From assembly GCA_026936325.1 (NCBI GenBank), contig JAPTHN010000001.1:74022380-74086379 (forward strand): DNA of 64,000 nt, read 5' to 3'. Below are positions 36,130 through 46,792 of the stretch, one piece after another. A model generated the notes under the pieces. That model was given only the letters and a program-made list of their open reading frames with translations, ran no database searches and was not told the DNA's origin. Source of the stretch: Platynereis dumerilii (lineage: Eukaryota; Annelida; Polychaeta; Phyllodocida; Nereididae). The stretch's first letter is position 1. Each line of letters starts with the position of its first letter. The position numbers were made by a program, and so were the translations under genes.

Positions 36130-36951
36130 TTAAGAAGAAAAAATAATTCTATGAGCTTGCCAAATGGGGGCAAAATTGTTGGTCTGCTGCTCCGCTACTT
36201 TTTTTTGCAGCTTGCCTATCCAAATGAACTATTTTATCAAGTGACCTTAAATTTGATCATTATTTCAGATATTGTTGTAAAAAAGGGTGAATACAGCCTT
36301 TTTATTGAGACCAGTTACACTTGATACAATTTTCCTCCTTGTTTACTGTCTGTGTTGTTCAGTTTTAATCCTTTGTTGGTCAGTTTTGTTTCGGTGTTTC
36401 TTTCAATTTTTTCAACTTGTAGTCAGCCAAGCATGCAATATCATGGTCAGGTGTATGAGCTGTGATATGTATTATATCAGAGCGAAATCCTGCCTTCTGA
36501 TTGGCCAGAAAAAGCAAACAGTGGTATAAGTGTATAAAATTGTGTAGATTGAATGATATTGATCTACTTAAAGAATGTTTTAAAAAATCGGTGAAGTAAA
36601 TTGGACAGTGTTTGCCAAACCGTTACCAAAATTGGAAATGCACTTATTTTAAAAAAACACAATGTTTTTTTATCACTTCTAATTACTTTGCAGTTATAAC
36701 CATGATAGTTTATTTGATTTAAATTTTAATGGCTTTAGAAACAGCTGAAATATCTATTGAAAGAAAAAAATCAGCCTGTCTCTTGTCTAAACTGTGAATG
36801 GCTTATTGCGGTCACCTATACCTGTCATAGTGTCATATTCTGCTCAGTGACAAATGACAACCTTGTCTGGTGCTCGGTCACTGCTCACACATCCAAATCC
36901 AGCTTGTGCTGATAATGCAGTTCTCTCATCAGCCAAGCTCTGATGGATTTT

Positions 36952-38387
36952 CCCATGGTGACCGATAAATGTTTAGCACTCCAAAAGCTAATACTGAGTC
37001 TCATATAAAAGGCGGCTTCTCCCTTTTGTTGACTCTGCAAAATTGTGTTATATGTTGGTCTGGCATTAACATGTATACTTGCAGTTCCTGAAACTGTGAT
37101 TAGAAAATTCTGACCATTTGGACTTGTGTACCTCAGAATTTAGACACTTTTCGCCATTATGTTTTACGTATAGGCTAATACTCTCCACAGAAGCCGCGAA
37201 GGTAACTCTAACTTAGGGATGCCTCTTAATTGGAGAATAAGTGAATAAGTGCAGTGTGTTACCATTATGCTTTGGTATTGTCTGTACAAAATATGAATGA
37301 TGTGAACTCAGTTGTTTCGAGCACTGCATGGGGGTGGAGTGAGACTGCAGTTTGCTGGGAGATGGCCCTGAACTCATGACTTTCAGAAAGGATTCAGACA
37401 TGCTATGTAACATGACTATTGTCAGGCCACACAACATGTAGACAGAAAAATAATAGATATCTGACAATGCTTCACAAACAAGGGGCTGTTTTTAAATCTA
37501 TTAATGATACTGCTGTCAAGGCCTCAGGCCTGTGTACCCCAAACTCACTGTCACTTCATAGTTATGACTGTCCAGCAGGTTCATGTTTTGCCTAAATTCG
37601 TGACTAAGTGACTGTAGAATTCATATTCTTCAAATATTGACATTGCTTGGGTTGCACACATGGTAATTGAAACCCCAAGTTTGAAACTTTTCTCACTGGA
37701 CCTGATCCTCACATGATTCAAGACCATGGGCGGTTCCTTATAAGCATGCATGTCCTTACAGTGCACTTTCAAGACATTTTTATGTGAAAAAATTATCTGT
37801 GAGTCATAATTTTATTTCCTAATATCTTGCGGAAACAATATAATTATGAAGCAGTGTATTAAGCTCTGTGTAATTGGAGACCATTGTTTAAGGGGAGGTA
37901 ATGATTGGGTTGCTGTAATTAGAAGAGTTACAGGAGTCAAGAGTTTCAGACATTAATTCAGGATTCAGTTCCATAAATTATTTTCAATTACAGATTATGA
38001 AGTATGAGTTGCTTCTTTTGGCTTTTTGGGGATGTCAGTGATGTCCATGCAGGTCCTATCTTTCACATTAGAAATAATTGGTCAATTTGTCATGGAGAGA
38101 AATGTTATGTTGGGAGTGAGGGATATATGTGCGTTTAACATGGTTAGTATTGGATATAGTTCACAGGGATGTGAGGCATCAAATTTATTGGAATATGGTT
38201 TGGTATGGCATGCATTGGGACATTATAGCAGTCATAAGACAAGAGTTCGTTGAATCACTTGTATGGCCTTTGCTGCGGTTATAATTTACCTTTTTCCTCT
38301 TTTTCTTATGATTCATTGATTTTGTATCAGTTAAATTCATTATAATAAGTTAAACCACAGGCAAGATTTTTCTGTTGTGGTCCACTT
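36952..38387. other. Host DNA without recognisable gene
   Basis: Between unit 2 and the inverted duplication I see no supported exon, repeat family or RNA gene. Open frames are 60-85 aa with no domain. Confidence 0.5.
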
Positions 38388-39296
38388 GTTTGCAGTCAGT
38401 AATAATAATTTATTGTGTTTCCAAGGAGGACAAAACCGTGTCGCTGTGCAAACAATTATTTTTGCTTGAGAGCTGTCAGATGTCCATTGCTCATTGTTGA
38501 ATGCTGTTTCGCAGAATTAGCCAGCATTTGGTGAGGTGAGGAGATAAACACACCAGACCACTTGAGAGGAACTCCTAAAAAGTGTGACAAACTGTTCTTG
38601 GAAAAACGTTCTGTCATCCTCAACAACAAACCTGCATGAAATATGGTGCTGTTGGTTTGAAACAAAACTCATGAATATTGTTCAATTTAAAACTGTTTGT
38701 TTGTTTGTTTGTGTTTTACGCCTCTGCAGCACCTTATTAGTGGGCTATATCGAGGCAGGCGATCGCCGTATGCATGATGATGAGATGAGAAGACTGTGAG
38801 TATGGCACATACCCTATTAATTCAGGGATGCCCAGGGTCTTTCAGTTGCCCCAGCATAGAATACTGGATACAACCCGCCTCCATTTAATGTCCCATGGGC
38901 TCGGACTAAAGTGAGTTCCCGGGTCAATTTAAAACTGATTTGAATTCTGGAAGTATTGTAAATGCCAAGTTGTGGATTTCTTTCCAATGCAGATGTCTTT
39001 TGTAGCATGCTTCGTTTGACTTGAAAGTTATATTGAGCTGTATTGGTTGGTGCCTGTTGGTTGGTTGATTGTTTGGATAAGTTGATTGATTGATTGGTTG
39101 ATTTAAGGACACAATTTTTGGACTAATTGAATCACAGATCTGTTGGTTGATGGAATCGTGTGATTGCTGCTGTTGCAGCCACAGGGAAAATGCTGAGGTG
39201 ACGGACTCTGCTTGGGGGAGGGGCATTGGTGTAGTGTGCTTTACCCTCCTGGGTCTCCCCCTTTAGAGTGCCCCCCTCCTTTTCTCTTTTAAGCGG
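38388..39296 (-). repeat. Right arm of the dispersed inverted duplication
   Basis: This is the reverse complement of 32258-32985, diverged by substitutions and small indels. It is longer mainly because of the SINE-like insertion at 38696-38923, which the left arm lacks. Confidence 0.75.
38696..38923 (-). mobile_element. SINE-like retroposon with 14-bp target duplication
   Basis: The 228-bp insert is flanked by identical TCAATTTAAAACTG (38682-38695 and 38924-38937). Read on the minus strand it ends with GAGGCGTAAAACA followed by (CAAA)n, a typical tail for tRNA-type SINEs or short LINE 3' ends. No A/B box is visible, so it is probably 5'-truncated. The matching position in the left arm (near 32680) is empty. 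The GTAAAAC-CAAA tail resembles repeats I associate with molluscs, which is only weak evidence for the host. Confidence 0.75.
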
Positions 39297-40690
39297 AAGG
39301 AGTTCTTATGAGATTTTTTTCTTTTTTAATTTCTTGTGATTTTTCACGGATCACAGGTACATGAGTAACGGGTGTTGCGCAGCGTTGCTTGGTCTCTATA
39401 GCAACGAGGAGATGGAGATGTTTGGGAGGGTTGCCATAGCGACGGGGGCAATCTTGGTGCACCGTGCTCCAGTTTAGGGTTTCAAGAAAGGTCAAGTTTT
39501 GTAAGAAAGATGATGTATTTGTTCTGGACGAGGTGGAAACATGCAAGAGAATGAACTCGGTGGCGAGAAAAAGGTAAAAGAAATGTGTAAAAGAAAGGAA
39601 AAGGGAAGAAAAAAGAAAGGCTGGCTGTTTCCCTTGCATGCTGAGATGGCCCCAAGTAGAAAGGGCAGATGCTATCTAACTAATAGTTGTCCCCGTCTAG
39701 GTGTAGATAAGGTCCTACTCATGTGGCCGTAATAACTAGTTGCAAAAGCATTGGAGCGTACAGCCAAGGAGGGATCTGCAGGCACCAATGGAGGAGGGGG
39801 GTACTAGCTGGGAAATAGGGGTTGTTGCACTGCAGTGGCCTCTGGGGAGGGTGTGTAAACTACCCTCATCAGCATAACCATAAACCACTGTTGTTCTTTT
39901 TGCATACTAAATAGTCAGAAGTTGGCCAATTGATATTGAAAAAAAACCAAAGCAAAACAAAAATGTATCCAAAATATTGATTTGGATTATTTATTATTAT
40001 GCTTCTCAAGAGTTTGTCTTTGATGTTTCATGAGCTTGGAGGACTCTTAGATTTCAGTTCATTTTTCAGTCATTTTTCAGTCATTTCTCTTTGTAAACCT
40101 ACTGTGGGACATTTCTAATTTTGCAGATCTATTTTTTCAGGGCGTTTCAAAAACATAGAATTGACAAATTAGAAAAATAAATTTGTGACTTTCAGTTTCA
40201 ATGTGCTTTTTCTGCACTTTATATCTAAAACAGTTGGCTTACTTACCTTTACCCGAGACTGCAGTGTAAAAAGGTTTGAAAGACAGTCACCTTTTGTAAT
40301 GACATGCATTAGTTGCTGATTTTGCGTTGGTGTGCTTTCAAAAGCTTCCATATCTGGCAAAAAGATTGCATACAGAGCTTTGTCATTTTCTTCGGTGAGA
40401 GTTTCTTAAATAAAGACATGCAGTCAGTGGTATCAGCAGACAATTATGGCTTTTTATACATCAAGGAGTTCGTGGGGACCACTTAGTTTGTAAATAGGCC
40501 CATTTTGAAATATTAAGGCCCTGGAGATATACAAAAATGTTGATGTTATCCAAAAGCCATGTCAAGGAAAAGATCACAGTTGGGGAGATGTGTTTATCAT
40601 CACTGGGCTGACAGAGAAACACGATTCTATTATGGAAGAGGGGACAAGAAAGGTGGAAAGATTTATTGATGTGGAGGTGAGTGAGACATA
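39297..40690. other. Host DNA upstream of GAS1
   Basis: I find no gene here. The 116-aa minus-strand frame at 39289-39639 and the lysine-rich plus-strand frame at 39541-39732 overlap and have no domain. A purine-rich stretch lies at about 39570-39630. Distal regulatory elements may be present but I cannot point to one. Confidence 0.45.
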
Positions 40691-40692
40691 AA

Positions 40693-40808
40693 GGGGCGGA
40701 GTCAGGAGGGCTCTCCCCCTCCCCTGAGAGCGCCATTGGCTGGGGCGCCCATTCAGCCTATCAAGTTGAATATAAATATAGGCCAACATGTGAGTGGGCC
40801 AGTTAGTC
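40693..40808 (+). promoter_or_regulatory. GAS1 core promoter (GC box, CCAAT box, TATA box)
   Basis: A GC box (GGGGCGGAG, 40693-40701), an inverted CCAAT box (ATTGG, 40735-40739) and a TATA box (TATAAATA, 40771-40778) occur in the usual order and spacing. Transcription would begin about 25-30 bp after the TATA box, near 40800-40808, giving a 5' UTR of about 325 nt with no need for splicing. The 84-aa frame starting at 40736 overlaps the promoter and is not taken as coding. Confidence 0.6.
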
Positions 40809-41129
40809 TGCACAGATTGTTGTTAGACACAGTGCACTTGCCTCTTTGGAATATATGTTTTGATCAAATGTTACTTGGTTTAAACAAAGCAACATGTGAC
40901 TGGATCACTTGTACATGTCAAGCAGACGAGTGTCTTGACTATTTTGAGACACTGGATGTAGCCTCAGGGATGTACCATGTTGAGGAGTGAGTGGAGCTGA
41001 GCCAAGCAGCTGCAGTGAGGAGCTTACACTGAGTTGAGGAGTTAGCAACAAGGTTTAGCAGCAGTTGAAAGATGGAGGTCTACCTGGGGGCTGCTGACTG
41101 ACTACCATCACACCCCCTGCACCTGTATA

Positions 41130-41996
41130 ATGACAGTGCATGCTTGGCCCCTTCTGCTGGTGGCCATGGCTGTGTCAGTGTCAGCAGCTGGCAGGGACGG
41201 TCAGGAGTCCTGTAATGTGGCCCAGGGCAAGTGTGTCTCCAGGAATGGCTGTGGCCTGGCCCTCACAAACTACTTCATTGACTGCAATAGTCTGATCTCA
41301 GGGGAGGCTAGTGTTTGCAACAAGAGGTGCAAGAAGTCTCTCATCTCTCTCCTCAGCACCGATGACAGTGAGGGAGAGGCCTTCATCAAGTGCCAGTGTG
41401 GGGGCAATGAATTCTGTGAGACCCAAAAGGAGAGGATGAATGTATGTGCCAGAGATGTGTTGCCTGCAATGAAGGCCATCAATGATGAGAACACTGCCAT
41501 CAGCTGCTCTCTGGCTGAGATGATCTGCAGAGCCGATACCCCTTGCCTCACTGCCTTATTGTACTATGAACAGCATTGTTCCAAGTTATTAAGGGGAGAA
41601 AAGTGCACCTCCAGGTGTAACAACAGCCTGAACATTTTGTACAGAACTCCTAAAGCCAGGAAATTACGTAATTGTGTCTGTGATGGAACCGAAGACCTGC
41701 CGATGAATGTCCCTTGTCAGACTTTGCAGCAGAACACCGAGAGACTGTGTTTCGGTCGTTCTGGAACTTCTTTTACGCCCATGACGTCATTTTCACTTGA
41801 TGACGACACTGTGACACATGCACACCACCACCAGCACGGACGTCACAATGGAACGAGGCACAAGGGCAAGGACTTGAAGGTGGACAGTAAACCTCACACT
41901 TCAGCAGCCCTTTGCCTCTCCTCTCAACTCCATGTTGCCCTCCTAACCTTAATAATAGCCATATTGTCAACAAATCGCCAACTTCTCTCATGTTGA
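41130..41996 (+). CDS. GAS1: GAS1-like GPI-anchored Hedgehog co-receptor
   Basis: This is a 288-residue single-exon protein. Residues 1-20 (a PLLLVAMAVSVSA core) form a signal peptide. Two GDNF-receptor-alpha-like domains follow, each with ten cysteines: 28, 35, 41, 52, 63, 67, 88, 90, 96, 106 and 126, 133, 139, 150, 159, 163, 182, 184, 196, 207. The spacing is nearly the same in both (7, 6, 11, 9-11, 4, 19-21, 2). This two-domain layout marks GAS1 rather than a three-domain GFR-alpha. A linker with a histidine-rich patch (230-239) and a hydrophobic C-terminus (about 267-280) with little after it fit a GPI-anchor signal. N-glycosylation sequons are at N164 and N240. Vertebrate GAS1 is likewise intronless and binds Hedgehog at the cell surface with CDON/BOC; that role here is inferred from the family. 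The ATG is the first in frame and directly precedes the signal peptide. Confidence 0.9.
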   Translation: MTVHAWPLLLVAMAVSVSAAGRDGQESCNVAQGKCVSRNGCGLALTNYFIDCNSLISGEASVCNKRCKKSLISLLSTDDSEGEAFIKCQCGGNEFCETQKERMNVCARDVLPAMKAINDENTAISCSLAEMICRADTPCLTALLYYEQHCSKLLRGEKCTSRCNNSLNILYRTPKARKLRNCVCDGTEDLPMNVPCQTLQQNTERLCFGRSGTSFTPMTSFSLDDDTVTHAHHHQHGRHNGTRHKGKDLKVDSKPHTSAALCLSSQLHVALLTLIIAILSTNRQLLSC

Positions 41997-42730
41997 AAAC
42001 TTTGCAACAACACAGATAAGCCACGTGGATAAAGTGTATCGTTTTTCATCCAATGTTTTCTGAATTCCTCTCGCCACCGAAAAACTTGGTCCACCTTCCA
42101 CAGACCTGAGTGGTGTCGTCTGCTACTCAGTCGTCTGCAAGGTGACCTGGATATGAGGTCACAGGGTCACAGCCTTGACCTTGTACACTCCAAACCAGCA
42201 GCTCATCCCTTTGAAGTTCATGGTGCACGTTGTTTACGTCCAGGCAGGCATTGTTGCATGTCATCTTCATTTTCATAAACTGGAGTCTTCACTTCACATG
42301 ACATCGTTATTCAGAGAATTTCACAGTTTCTCGGTTTGACTTTTTGGGTCAAATAACTGACATTCTTTCATCCCATCATGACAATAATCCCCTTCATTCA
42401 TTTTGTATTTTATGGTACATTTCGAACTTCTTCTGTACCTCGTTCTCACTATCACCATACCATGACTTTAAGGATGTTATTAAGAAAGTTATTAATTGCC
42501 ATGACATTGAATATTCAGGAATATGTTCTTGACGTTACCTGCACTACGTCATGATTCACGTCATGACGTCACAGCTTCGGACCACTACGTCTTGTTATGT
42601 AATGACGTTGCACATTCTTACGAACACTAAATTATTATGTACATACTTAATTGATATCTGTATATTGTGAATTATTAAATTGTGAAATAAGTGTGGATTA
42701 GCAGGAATAAAGGTGGCTGGCTGTGAATGA
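41997..42730 (+). other. GAS1 3' UTR with polyadenylation signal
   Basis: The region after the stop at 41994-41996 is non-coding. AATAAA at 42706-42711 is followed by GTGGCTGGCTGTGAATG, a GT-rich downstream element, so cleavage is expected near 42725-42735. The end point is a prediction. Confidence 0.55.
42530..42612. promoter_or_regulatory. Cluster of CRE-like sites in the GAS1 3' UTR
   Basis: A full CRE, TGACGTCA (42564-42571), lies among TGACGTTA (42530), TACGTCAT (42545), CACGTCAT (42557), TACGTCTT (about 42585) and TGACGTTG (42603). Another full CRE lies inside the coding region at 41782-41789. These match the CREB/ATF consensus; binding is not shown. Confidence 0.35.
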
Positions 42731-44831
42731 ATGGTAAGTCCAAATTATAAAAGAAATGTCTTTGTAATTTTATCCTGAATGTATTGGTTTATGGAGGTGG
42801 ATGAGTAATACAAATTGATTGAACTGGTTGTTGGACCATGCTTGTGAGGGGAAAAAATTGACAGAAAGCTGAAAGAATGTGCAAAGTATTTGGGCATCAC
42901 ATGCACATAGGCTCAAGAATCTTAGTTTCAAATCCTATTATAAAGTTTTTCAACATATTTCAAAGATTTAGCTTGGATAAGAAGTTGTTTTTAATGCTAT
43001 GATAACTTAAGTTGACCTGTGACAACAGAGAAATATTTTAATCCAACCTTGAAACTAAACCATCTCTCACACTGTCACCTGGAGAAAAAAATCTTAAAAG
43101 TTTGAGAAAAAGTCTCTTGATTGAGTCGTCATGCCTCTTGCAACAATGCTATCTTGATGTGTGGGTGATTATGGCTTGGTAAATAAATTATTTGGATAGC
43201 TTTAAAGTGGTGGTTGGATGGCCATTACTGGGAAACTAATCGGGGTAATGTGGGCCTCATTGTTGCCCCCAGGGTATAGGGGTAAAGCACAGGGCTGGGG
43301 TATATCAGCTGATCAGGGGTGGATCCCAGGTTAAGGGTCACCAATGAAGATAGCATTCACTAGTAGACACTAGCAACATACAGGTAAAGTGATAACTCGA
43401 CTATAGGTGCTACATCATTGCCTACATGCTTGAAGGTGATGCAGCCATGGAGCTGCAATATAGTCATGCACAGAAATATAGAAGTGGTATAGTACGTAGC
43501 GTGATATGTTTACAATACATGAGCAAGAATATCATCTTGTGAAAATTGTGTAATACTTGCAATAATACATTGATAGTGGATTTCCCATGACAGAAAAATA
43601 TTTATACATTATTATAATTCTGTATATATTTTTTTACTAGAAACTTTATACAAGAAGCATGGTAATCTGTGTGTATTGGAAGCTTTAAAAGTAAATTTGA
43701 TATGACACAATAAACGATATATACCACATATTAGGTACTAGATAGGTGTGCATAAGTAAAGAAATTTGAATTTAGTTATTACAGGTTTTGAAAACTTTTG
43801 CTATTTTGTGATAGCTTTGTGGTAGCACAAACATCAGTAACTACAAATTTTGCCTTTCAAAACATGAACATTATTAAAACTTGAGGTTATTTTTAGAAGG
43901 TATTTGCCACTATCAATTACTCATGCTGTCATGCTGTTTGTAGTGCATAAATCTTGATTGAGAGGCATCATATATTTCTCAGGTTAATAACTAGTTTCAA
44001 CTGTCATTTATTTGTGTGCTGTGAGGTTCATGTTAGACATGTGCTTGCTAACATTCTGCTTAAAGGAATTTGAAAGACTTGTGTTTTCTCCATAATGAAT
44101 AGCAGTTATTTCTAGTTGGGTTAAAATAACTCAGAAAAGAACTGGAAACAGTTTACAACAGCTAAAAAAGAGGACAGCAAATTAAAACTTTACAAATGTA
44201 TTCGTACAAGTAAGAAATGTTGATTAAAATGTTTTGTGGCTTGTCCTGAATTGATCTACAATAGCACCCAATAAATTATGATGAGTCTTCTTGTGAAAAT
44301 AATGGAGAGTAGTGAATGAGTTAGGAGTAGAACTGTGCTGAATTTTGCAATGTTAACATCAGTAATTTTCCAAATATAACACGTTGTCTTGGTTCCTCTT
44401 AATATCCAAAAATATATTCAAGAGAATCATTGTTTACCTTTTGATTTTGGAGGATGGCCTACTTAATAATATGGCCCAATAATCAGTATGCCTGTATATA
44501 ATTTGTGTTTTATATGATGAAATTATATCACCATGCATATCACTTTATATTCACATATTAGCCTGCTGCAAAGTCTATGTAGCATTTGTAGAAATGGGAT
44601 ATTCTAAAAGAGTCCTTTAATAAACTTATCAATATACTGCTTTGCAAAGTCGCAGTGCCAGTGCAACAAGAACTATCTCATTTTCAAGTTCTGAAGTTGT
44701 GAGTGAATGATGTCCTAATGTCCAGTGTACATAGTGTGTGGTCAGTGACTGTTCAACTCTGCTCTCCCAGGTAGTAGGCTCCTCCTTTGATGTTGTCCAG
44801 TGTCCACTTAGCAGCACCTATGCTGGGCCAG
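42731..44831. other. Host DNA downstream of GAS1
   Basis: AT-rich sequence with no supported gene. A tRNA-like fragment at 43270-43340 is listed separately. Confidence 0.5.
43270..43340 (+). mobile_element. Possible tRNA-like SINE head
   Basis: GGGTATAGGGGTAAAGCAC resembles a polymerase III A box and GGTGGATCCCAGG a B box, about 45 bp apart. The body cannot be folded as a functional tRNA and I see no flanking duplication. Confidence 0.3.
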
Positions 44832-44840
44832 GACCACCCA
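44832..44840 (-). promoter_or_regulatory. Perfect GLI consensus site
   Basis: GACCACCCA is the canonical GLI/Ci site (TGGGTGGTC on the minus strand), 2.8 kb downstream of GAS1. A 9-mer like this is expected about once per 130 kb on two strands, so chance is plausible. Confidence 0.3.
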
Positions 44841-46091
44841 CCTCCCAACCTCTTAATTAGTATGTGCCAAACAAGTACTGATCTCTGTGATATATGTGAG
44901 AGCAATGCATTAGTGGTGCTTGTAATCATCTGCTATTTTATATCTGTTGCATGTTTACCTAATAGCATGCCCTTATTTCTAATGGAAACCTACACCAGCC
45001 AGTACATCACCTACCACAGTTTGTGTCCTTGCAAATGCTTTCTGGCCAATTAACAGAAGGTCCAGCAAGGCAGATATGTGTGATTTTGTTTTATCACTGA
45101 TATCCAGGTGGAAATATTTGTGATGATAGATAATAGATGCTATATATTTATAGATAATGATATGTTTTGTATAATATGTTTGTTGTTTGATATTGCAATC
45201 AGTTATCTGCCCAATTTGCCCATATGTCTGTCTTTTCAAACTTTCCTATATATGTACTACAAAATGGTTGTCCAAACATACTGCTTATTACTTAGTAGAT
45301 AAAACTTACTACTTAGTTCTTACCCCTCCCTCCCCCATGCAACTCTTCTAAACAACCCCCCCCCCCCTCCAACCTTCACAGTGGAGTGGAATAAATCTAA
45401 TTTCAAACTCTGCACCCTTCCTTTTCATTGCCATGCCTCTGCTTCTTGCGGAGTTCTTAGCTGTGAACCTGTGCATTTTTCACCTGCTTTTGCTGCAAGT
45501 TTTACAAGAGGCTTCTTGGGCCCCTCAGAAGGATCCCAGGTGACCAGCCTTTGTCAGTTCAACTCACTTGGCCATGAATCTCCCATGAACACATTGGCTG
45601 GAGATTTATGACTCTTGGTGTTTTGCTGAAAGGTAGAACTGTCTGGTCTACTTGTTAAGTGTTAAATAGAACCAGATACTGAAAGGCACAGGGCCCTCTT
45701 CTCCCCTCTTCTCTCTTTTGGTGTTGAGTTGTTGAGTTAAAGATGGCTCACTTAACTCGTGTGGTCTTCTCTCACATCTATGAAACTGCCTTTGAGTTGA
45801 GCTACTATGGTTTTAGTCAGCTACAGATACTCCACACTGTAGTATTAAGATGCTACAATATGTTGTGTAGCTTCAAAGAAAATCATTACAAGCTCTTGGT
45901 GGTGATAATGTGTTTATTGCTGTGCTTAACCACTAACTTAATTGGATATTACATTATAGACTCATGTGAGATGTTGTTAGTGATTTCATGTAATTACTCC
46001 CATCATCAGGATGATGTGGTGTTTATCAATTCTTTTATCGATTGTGCTTCCTAATTGTGTCTGGATAATTCATTTAGCACTTGATTTACAC
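44841..46091. other. Host DNA without recognisable gene
   Basis: This stretch contains a C-rich tract near 45320-45375 and short frames of 76-103 aa. The frame at 45743-46054 has hydrophobic segments but no family or splice evidence, so I do not call it a gene. Confidence 0.45.
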
Positions 46092-46111
46092 ATTGTTATC
46101 ATGGTTACAGC

Positions 46112-46219
46112 CCTATGTTCAGAAGGTTCAATGTTCAGAAGGTCCAATGGTCAGAAGGTTCAATGGTCAGAAGGTCCATTGTTCAGAAGGTCCAATGTTC
46201 AGAAGGTCCAATGTTCAGA
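46112..46219 (+). repeat. 16-bp minisatellite, forward array
   Basis: About seven repeats of AATGTTCAGAAGGTCC. The reverse complement array is at 49419-49517. The outer flanks also match: GGTTACAGCCCTAT on the left and, inverted, GGTGACTTCCCTAT on the right. Confidence 0.8.
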
Positions 46220-46228
46220 ATTTGAGCA

Positions 46229-46425
46229 ACCCTTCTTTTTTTTTTTCTTTTTCTTTTTTTTTTATTGTTGGGTTTGGGTGTGGGGGCCCCCTTTGGAGTG
46301 GGGTCCTTAGGGCAGCCCTAGATTTGCCCCACACATCTTGACATATTCCCAGTCTGAGTCAGGATCGTCCCATAGCACAAGGGAGCCATAATGAAAGTGA
46401 CCGTAACCACTCGGCCATGCAAGTG
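46229..46425 (-). mobile_element. tRNA-derived SINE with poly(A)-like tail
   Basis: On the minus strand GCATGGCCGAGTGGTTACGG gives a Leu/Ser-type A box, followed by a B-box-like GGGACGATCCTGA, a GC-rich body and a long A-rich tail (46229-46263 as Ts on the plus strand). The plus-strand frames at 46011-46341 read through the tail and are not genes. No target duplication was found. Confidence 0.6.
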
Positions 46426-46516
46426 ACCTAACCATAGTGATACGATCATCCAGGCAATAAATGTAAGGCAGGCTAACTTCTCATTTTCTGTAGGCCCACT
46501 AGTAGGCCACTACTGA

Positions 46517-46636
46517 TACAATATTATACAGTTATCGCACAGCACCGAGTGCGATATTATACTGATATCGCACTCGGTGCTGTGCGATAAACTGTATATC
46601 GCACTCGGTGCTGTGCGATAACTGTATAATATTGTA
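46517..46636. repeat. 120-bp foldback with perfect 41-bp arms
   Basis: Left arm 46517-46557 and right arm 46596-46636 are perfect reverse complements (outer TACAATATTATACAG, inner CACCGAGTGCGATAT). The spacer holds a further copy of the inner arm (46564-46597), so two alternative hairpins are possible. Confidence 0.85.
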
Positions 46637-46792
46637 CTCACTAACCTACATGGATGAGCACTGATCAATGTACATTTGCATAAAATATGCATGTCATTGC
46701 ATGACATCATCAGTTTATGTGTTGTTGATGGAAATACTTCTGCTCATGAAATCTTAGAAATTGCTGTCTTTATGTGCTTTTTATATGAAGAT

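Larger units (their letters stand above)
35519..36534. mobile_element. Unclassified foldback element in unit 2
   Basis: It is absent from the matching position of unit 1 (near 31283), so it is an insertion of about 1.0 kb. It opens with a 91-nt near-perfect palindrome (35519-35609; outer arms AGATAACGCCCTCG... and ...AAGGGTGTTATCT, inner GAGGGC-TTTA-GCCCGA). ACTTATACCACT (about 35611) has an inverted partner, AGTGGTATAAGT, at the right end (about 36520). Inside are a GATA-type microsatellite (35802-35945) and two GC-rich palindromes at 36070-36129. No transposase is visible. I cannot assign a superfamily; precise ends are uncertain by about 10 bp. Confidence 0.6.
33594..36951 (+). repeat. Tandem host duplication, unit 2
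   Basis: This is the paralogue of unit 1 in direct orientation. It keeps the ancestral site of the B3 insertion (near 34480) but carries its own ~1-kb insertion at 35519-36534. No supported gene; the 87-aa frame at 34302-34565 crosses the empty site and has no recognisable domain. Confidence 0.75.

Noticed and set aside
36040-36324. Basic RKKKQRF frame
   Set aside because: It runs across tandem GC-rich palindromes within the foldback element.
40736-40990. 84-aa frame upstream of GAS1
   Set aside because: It overlaps the CCAAT and TATA boxes, so most of it would not be transcribed from the predicted start.
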